Positions 58,117 through 64,000 of a stretch of 64,000 nucleotides of DNA are shown here, in pieces. The notes beneath the pieces were generated by a model. It did not search any database and was not told where the DNA came from. It saw only the letters and a list, made by a program, of their open reading frames with translations. Position 1 is the first letter of the stretch. Every line of letters starts with the position of its first letter. Source of the DNA: Solimonas thermocellulolyticum (GTDB taxonomy: Bacteria; Pseudomonadota; Gammaproteobacteria; Nevskiales; Nevskiaceae); contig NZ_JBEPIJ010000009.1 of assembly GCF_040327995.1 (NCBI RefSeq), positions 1 through 64,000 of the forward strand, written 5' to 3'. Made by a program: the position numbers and the translations under genes.

Positions 58117-58171
58117 GGTATCGGCATCCGGGCCAAAGCCGCGAGCTTAACGAATCCCGGCGAGCCCACCG

Positions 58172-58201
58172 TTGCGGCGAGTGCGGCCGGACGCGTAAAA
58201 T
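58172..58201 (+). promoter_or_regulatory. Candidate promoter of the suf operon
   Basis: TTGCGG at 58172-58177 and TAAAAT at 58196-58201 are 18 bases apart, 28 bases before the regulator start codon. Confidence 0.4.
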
Positions 58202-58229
58202 TCATTTCGTACCGATCCAGTCTTTTTTG

Positions 58230-58721
58230 ATGCTCAAGCTCAGCAAGCTCGCCGACTACGCCACCGTGCTGATGACACTCGTCGCGCGCGAGCCGCAGCG
58301 CCTGCACAGCGGCCTGGAGCTCGCCGAGCGCAGCCAGCTACCGGCGCCGACGGTTGCCAAGTTGTTGAAAATGCTGGCACGCGGCGGCCTCTTGCAATCC
58401 TTGCGCGGTGCCCACGGCGGCTACCGGCTGGCGCGGCCGCCGGAGACGATCAGCGTTGCCGAGATCATCGCCGCGCTCGAAGGGCCGATCGGCGTCACCG
58501 AGTGCGCCAGCCACCCCGGCGGCTGCACCCACGAGGCCGGCTGCAGTACGCGCGCGAACTGGCGGCTGATCAACATCGCGATCCGCGAGGCGCTGGAGGC
58601 GGTGAGCCTCGCGCAGATGGCCGCGCCCGCGCCGTCCCGCGACGACGCCCCCGGCCGCGCCCGTGGCGAGTTCCCGCTGACCTTCCACCGCACGGCGGCA
58701 AACGGGCTGCCGCAGAGCTGA
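58230..58721 (+). CDS. SUF system Fe-S assembly regulator, Rrf2 family
   Basis: A 163-residue Rrf2 protein. LSKLADYATVLMTLVA and LPAPTVAKLLKMLARGGL with GAHGGYRLA form the winged helix. Three cysteines in TECASHPGGCTHEAGC probably bind an iron-sulfur cluster, so it can sense cluster status and control this operon. The ATG is at 58230. SufB follows after four bases. Confidence 0.92.
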   Translation: MLKLSKLADYATVLMTLVAREPQRLHSGLELAERSQLPAPTVAKLLKMLARGGLLQSLRGAHGGYRLARPPETISVAEIIAALEGPIGVTECASHPGGCTHEAGCSTRANWRLINIAIREALEAVSLAQMAAPAPSRDDAPGRARGEFPLTFHRTAANGLPQS

Positions 58722-58725
58722 ACCC

Positions 58726-60177
<1,452 letters not shown>

Positions 60178-60305
60178 ACCCGGGCTTTCGACGATCGCCT
60201 TGAAGGGCCGTCGGCGCCGGCGCAGCCCACGCCACCGGTCGGGCCTAGCCCGCACGCACCGCCACGGACGGCCCCAGACCCACGAAGCTAGCCAAGTCAT
60301 CAGCC

Positions 60306-61052
<747 letters not shown>

Positions 61053-61054
61053 TC

Positions 61055-62185
61055 ATGGGCACACTCGATCATTTCCGCGCCGCCTTCGAGGCGCTGCCCG
61101 AAGCCGCGCGCACCGCTGCCCGACGCGCGGCCCTCGACGCCTTCCTCGCCGAGGGTTTGCCGTCCACCGCGCTCGAGGACTGGCGGTATACGGACCTCGC
61201 GCCGCTCGCGGCGCTGCCGCCCGACGCGCTCGGCCCCGACGCCTCGGCCTCGACCGACGACGCGCCGAGCACGTTCGTCGATGGCCTGGACGCTCTCAAC
61301 CGCGCCTTCGCCGCCGGCGGCCTCGATCGCACGATCGACGCCAACACCCGCCTCGATGCGCCGCTGCGCCCCACTGCACGCGCGCATCAGCGCCACCGCC
61401 TTCACCTCGCCCGCGGCAGCGAGGCGACGCTGATTCTCAACACCTCAGGCGATGCGCCGTTCCAGACGGTGTTCGCCGACATCACGCTCGATGCCGGCGC
61501 ACGCCTGCACCTGATCCGCCTCAATGACGCCGGCAGCGATGCGCATCGGATCACACGCCTGCGCCTTGGCATTGCCCGCGACGCGAACATCGACATGGTC
61601 TGCGTCGATCTCGGCGGGCGCCTGTCGCGCCACGAGCTGCACGTCGATCTGGCCGAGCCCGGCGCCGGCGTCACGCTCAACGGCCTGTACGCCCCGACCG
61701 GCAACGGCCATGTCGACAACCACATCTGGATCGAGCATCGCGCGCCGCATTGCACCAGCCGCCTGGCGTTTCGTGGCATCGCCCGCGACAAGGCGCGCGC
61801 CGTGTTCGACGGCCTGGTGCGCGTGCACCCGCACGCCCAGAAGACCGATTCCGAGCAACGCGTCGCCAATCTGATCCTGTCGCCCACGGCCGAGATCAAC
61901 GCCAAGCCGGAGCTGGAAATCCACGCCGACGACGTCAAGTGCACGCACGGCGCGACCTTCGGCCAGCTCGACGAGCAGGCGCTGTTCTATCTGCGCACGC
62001 GCGGCGTACCCGAGGCACTCGCGCGCACGCTCTTGACCTGCACCTTCGCCCACGACGTGCTGCAACACATACGGCCCGAGGACGTACGCGCGCGCGTGAC
62101 CCAGCGCCTCTTGCGGCAAATGCCCGGCGGCGACGAGATGCGGGCCTTGCAGATGGAAGGCCTGCGGATGGACGCACAGTCATGA
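61055..62185 (+). CDS. sufD: Fe-S assembly protein SufD
   Basis: A 376-residue SufD. LEDWRYTDLAPLA near the N-terminus, GNGHVDNHIWIEH, RAVFDGLVRVHPHAQKTDSEQ and CTHGATFGQLDEQALFYLRTRGV are conserved with SufB/SufD. It forms the SufBC2D complex. The stop overlaps the sufS start as ATGA. Confidence 0.95.
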   Translation: MGTLDHFRAAFEALPEAARTAARRAALDAFLAEGLPSTALEDWRYTDLAPLAALPPDALGPDASASTDDAPSTFVDGLDALNRAFAAGGLDRTIDANTRLDAPLRPTARAHQRHRLHLARGSEATLILNTSGDAPFQTVFADITLDAGARLHLIRLNDAGSDAHRITRLRLGIARDANIDMVCVDLGGRLSRHELHVDLAEPGAGVTLNGLYAPTGNGHVDNHIWIEHRAPHCTSRLAFRGIARDKARAVFDGLVRVHPHAQKTDSEQRVANLILSPTAEINAKPELEIHADDVKCTHGATFGQLDEQALFYLRTRGVPEALARTLLTCTFAHDVLQHIRPEDVRARVTQRLLRQMPGGDEMRALQMEGLRMDAQS

Positions 62186-63393
62186 GTTCGACGCTCGACA
62201 TCGGCGCCATCCGCGCACAGTTCCCGATCCTGCGGCAGACGGTGCACGGCAGGCGCCTGGCCTATCTCGACAACGCCGCGACGACGCAAAAGCCCGAGGC
62301 GGTATTGCAGGCCATCGACCGCTACTACCGCACGTCCAACGCCAACGTGCATCGCGCGGTGCACGAGCTCGCCGGCCGCGCGACCACGCAATACGAGGCA
62401 GCGCGCGACCGCATCGGTGCCTTCGTCAAGGTCGCGCGCGAGCAGGTGGTCTTCACGCGCGGCACCACCGAGGCCATCAATCTCGTCGCGCGCAGCTATC
62501 TGCAACCGCGCCTGCAGCCAGGCGACGAGGTGCTGCTGACCGGCATGGAGCACCACTCCAACATCGTGCCGTGGCAGCTCGTCGGCGCCAAAACCGTCGC
62601 CGCGCCGGTGCTCGATGACGGCAGCCTCGACCTCGATGCGTGGAAGCAGCGGCTCTCGGCACGCACGAAGTTGGTTGCGGTCGCGCAGATCTCCAACACG
62701 CTCGGCACGATCAACCCGATCGCCGACATCGTCGCCGCAGCGCACGCGCGCGGCGTTCCGGTGCTGGTCGACGGCGCACAGGGCATCGCGCATCTGCGCA
62801 CCGATCTGACCGCGCTCGACATCGACTTCTACGCGTTTTCCTCGCACAAGCTTTACGGCCCTACCGGCTTCGGTGCTCTGGTCGCCAAACGCGAACATCT
62901 CGAAGCGATGCCGCCGTGGCACGGCGGCGGCGACATGATCCGCACGGTCGCCTTCGAAGGCAGCACCTGGAATGACGTGCCGTACAAGTTCGAGGCCGGT
63001 ACGCCGGACATCGCCGGCGCGATCGGTTGCGCCGCGGCGATCGACTGGCTCGATGCGCTCGACGTCGAGCGTGTCGCCGCGCACGAACACGCACTGCTCG
63101 AATACGCGACCGAACAGTTGTCGCGGATTCCCGGACTGCGCCTGATCGGCACTGCGCCGCACAAGGCCGGCATCCTGTCCTTCGTCATGAACGGGCCGCA
63201 TCCGCAGGACATCGGCTCGATTCTCGACATGGAAGGCGTGGCCATCCGCACCGGCCACCATTGCACGATGCCGCTGATGCAGCGCTTCGGCGTACCGGCG
63301 ACGGCGCGCGCCTCGCTCGCGGTCTACAACGACCGCGATGACATCGACCAGCTCGTCGCCGCGCTGCAGAAGGTCCGACGCCTGTTCGCCTGA
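62182..63393 (+). CDS. sufS: Cysteine desulfurase SufS
   Basis: A 403-residue PLP enzyme mobilising sulfur from cysteine. YLDNAATTQKP, SNANVHRAVHELAGRATTQY and the PLP lysine in FSSHKLYGPTG are present, and Cys361 in RTGHHCTMPLM is the active cysteine of the SufS group. No SufE or SufT gene follows in the window. The convergent gene starts nine bases on. Confidence 0.96.
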   Translation: MSSTLDIGAIRAQFPILRQTVHGRRLAYLDNAATTQKPEAVLQAIDRYYRTSNANVHRAVHELAGRATTQYEAARDRIGAFVKVAREQVVFTRGTTEAINLVARSYLQPRLQPGDEVLLTGMEHHSNIVPWQLVGAKTVAAPVLDDGSLDLDAWKQRLSARTKLVAVAQISNTLGTINPIADIVAAAHARGVPVLVDGAQGIAHLRTDLTALDIDFYAFSSHKLYGPTGFGALVAKREHLEAMPPWHGGGDMIRTVAFEGSTWNDVPYKFEAGTPDIAGAIGCAAAIDWLDALDVERVAAHEHALLEYATEQLSRIPGLRLIGTAPHKAGILSFVMNGPHPQDIGSILDMEGVAIRTGHHCTMPLMQRFGVPATARASLAVYNDRDDIDQLVAALQKVRRLFA

Positions 63394-63401
63394 TCGGCAG
63401 C

Positions 63402-64000
63402 TCAGCGTCCGCTCTGGATCGGCTGCGCCAGAATCCACAGGCCGAAGGTCGTGAACGCGACCATCAGCAGCAGCATCGGGATCTGGCTCAGTACCGCAGC
63501 GCGGCGGCTCGGGAACAGGCGCAGTGCCTCGACGTGCGCGATCCAGACGCTGACGATGTGACCGAACACGATCAGACCCACCTGCGTATGCCAGATCCAT
63601 TTCAGATCCGGCAGGATCGGCGCGCGCAGCAATCCCGCGGTGCCGAACAGATTCCAGCCGTTGCCGAGCGGGTCGGAGAGCAGGCTCACGATCTTCAGGC
63701 CCTGCGTCAACAGCAAGGTGTAGTAATGGGTGAAGTGGTAGACCAGCGCGATCGGCAGCAGCGAGTACGCAAAGCCCAGCGCCAGTTCGCGCAGCGATCG
63801 CCGCGACCCGCCGCAGACGCGCGCCAGCCACACAAAGACGAGATAGATCGCCAGGTACAGCAACGGTGACAGGAAAAGGCACATGGTCTCGTAAACGAGA
63901 TACCAGGGCCGCAATTCGATGTAGGCATGGATCGGCGGCTTGCCCATCCACTCGGTCAACCAGCCGGTGGGATCGAACCAGAACAGCTTGAACCACGGCA
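63402..64000 (-). CDS. C-terminal part of a multi-pass membrane protein, cut by the window edge
   Basis: The frame is open to position 64000, so about 199 C-terminal residues of a longer protein are seen. Five or so hydrophobic segments are spread through them, with LRPWYLVYETM and HTQVGLIVFGHIVSVWIAH as prominent features. Not firmly recognised; the design resembles uncharacterised membrane proteins with late His residues. Convergent with sufS. Confidence 0.7.
   Translation of the reverse strand, partial: PWFKLFWFDPTGWLTEWMGKPPIHAYIELRPWYLVYETMCLFLSPLLYLAIYLVFVWLARVCGGSRRSLRELALGFAYSLLPIALVYHFTHYYTLLLTQGLKIVSLLSDPLGNGWNLFGTAGLLRAPILPDLKWIWHTQVGLIVFGHIVSVWIAHVEALRLFPSRRAAVLSQIPMLLLMVAFTTFGLWILAQPIQSGR

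Overview
The window is a high-GC, gene-dense chromosomal segment carrying about 58 protein-coding genes. No rRNA, tRNA, CRISPR array, prophage or plasmid function was recognised. The gene set points to a gammaproteobacterium of the Xanthomonadales/Nevskiales kind. It has a ribD-ribE-ribB-ribH-nusB-thiL-pgpA string, nrdR-glyA-nadA, fmdB-aspS, a SUF operon led by an Rrf2 regulator, and the AcnD/PrpF form of the methylcitrate cycle. The assignment is an inference from gene content and order.

Layout. 1-400: remnant of an IS3-like transposase at the edge. 0.4-7 kb: an acyl-CoA dehydrogenase with a diverged duplicate of its own 3' end, a secreted hydrolase-like lipoprotein, an Ig-like lipoprotein and an OmpA protein with calcium-type repeats. 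7-13.6 kb: a catabolic operon (acyl-CoA carboxylase beta, acyl-CoA dehydrogenase, hydratase, biotinylated alpha subunit) in the order of atuCDEF of acyclic-terpene catabolism, with a divergent TetR gene. 13.6-21.9 kb: an enoyl-CoA-reductase-like SDR followed by prpF, acnD, prpC and prpB, with a divergent gene that fuses a helix-turn-helix to a citrate-synthase domain. 21.8-28 kb: a Baeyer-Villiger-type monooxygenase, glutathione peroxidase, a GlsB-like membrane protein, and ETF with ETF-ubiquinone oxidoreductase.

28-42.5 kb: an AtuA-family protein translationally coupled to pgpA, then thiL, nusB, ribH, ribB, ribE, ribD, nrdR, glyA, nadA, a second Ig-like lipoprotein, aspS and an FmdB-type zinc ribbon. 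42.6-50.5 kb: a DMT exporter, a CinA-like protein, isocitrate dehydrogenase fused to CBS domains, a DJ-1 protein, grxD, sodB, argF, nadC and murI. 50.5-58.1 kb: hydrolases, SppA, a KAS III enzyme, several small proteins, a DUF3293 protein, an Rdx-type protein and a thioesterase. 58.2-63.4 kb: suf regulator-sufB-sufC-sufD-sufS. The window ends inside a membrane-protein gene.

How the genes work together: two acyl-CoA dehydrogenases feed electrons through ETF and ETF-QO to quinone. The carboxylase/hydratase operon and the AtuA-like protein suit growth on branched or isoprenoid acids. The methylcitrate cycle disposes of propionyl-CoA. The most unusual items are the HTH-citrate synthase fusion facing the prp operon, the isocitrate dehydrogenase-CBS fusion, the decayed duplicate of the dehydrogenase gene, a RibB protein whose GTP cyclohydrolase half has lost its metal site, and a dispersed ACGTGAGAC repeat at three operon junctions.
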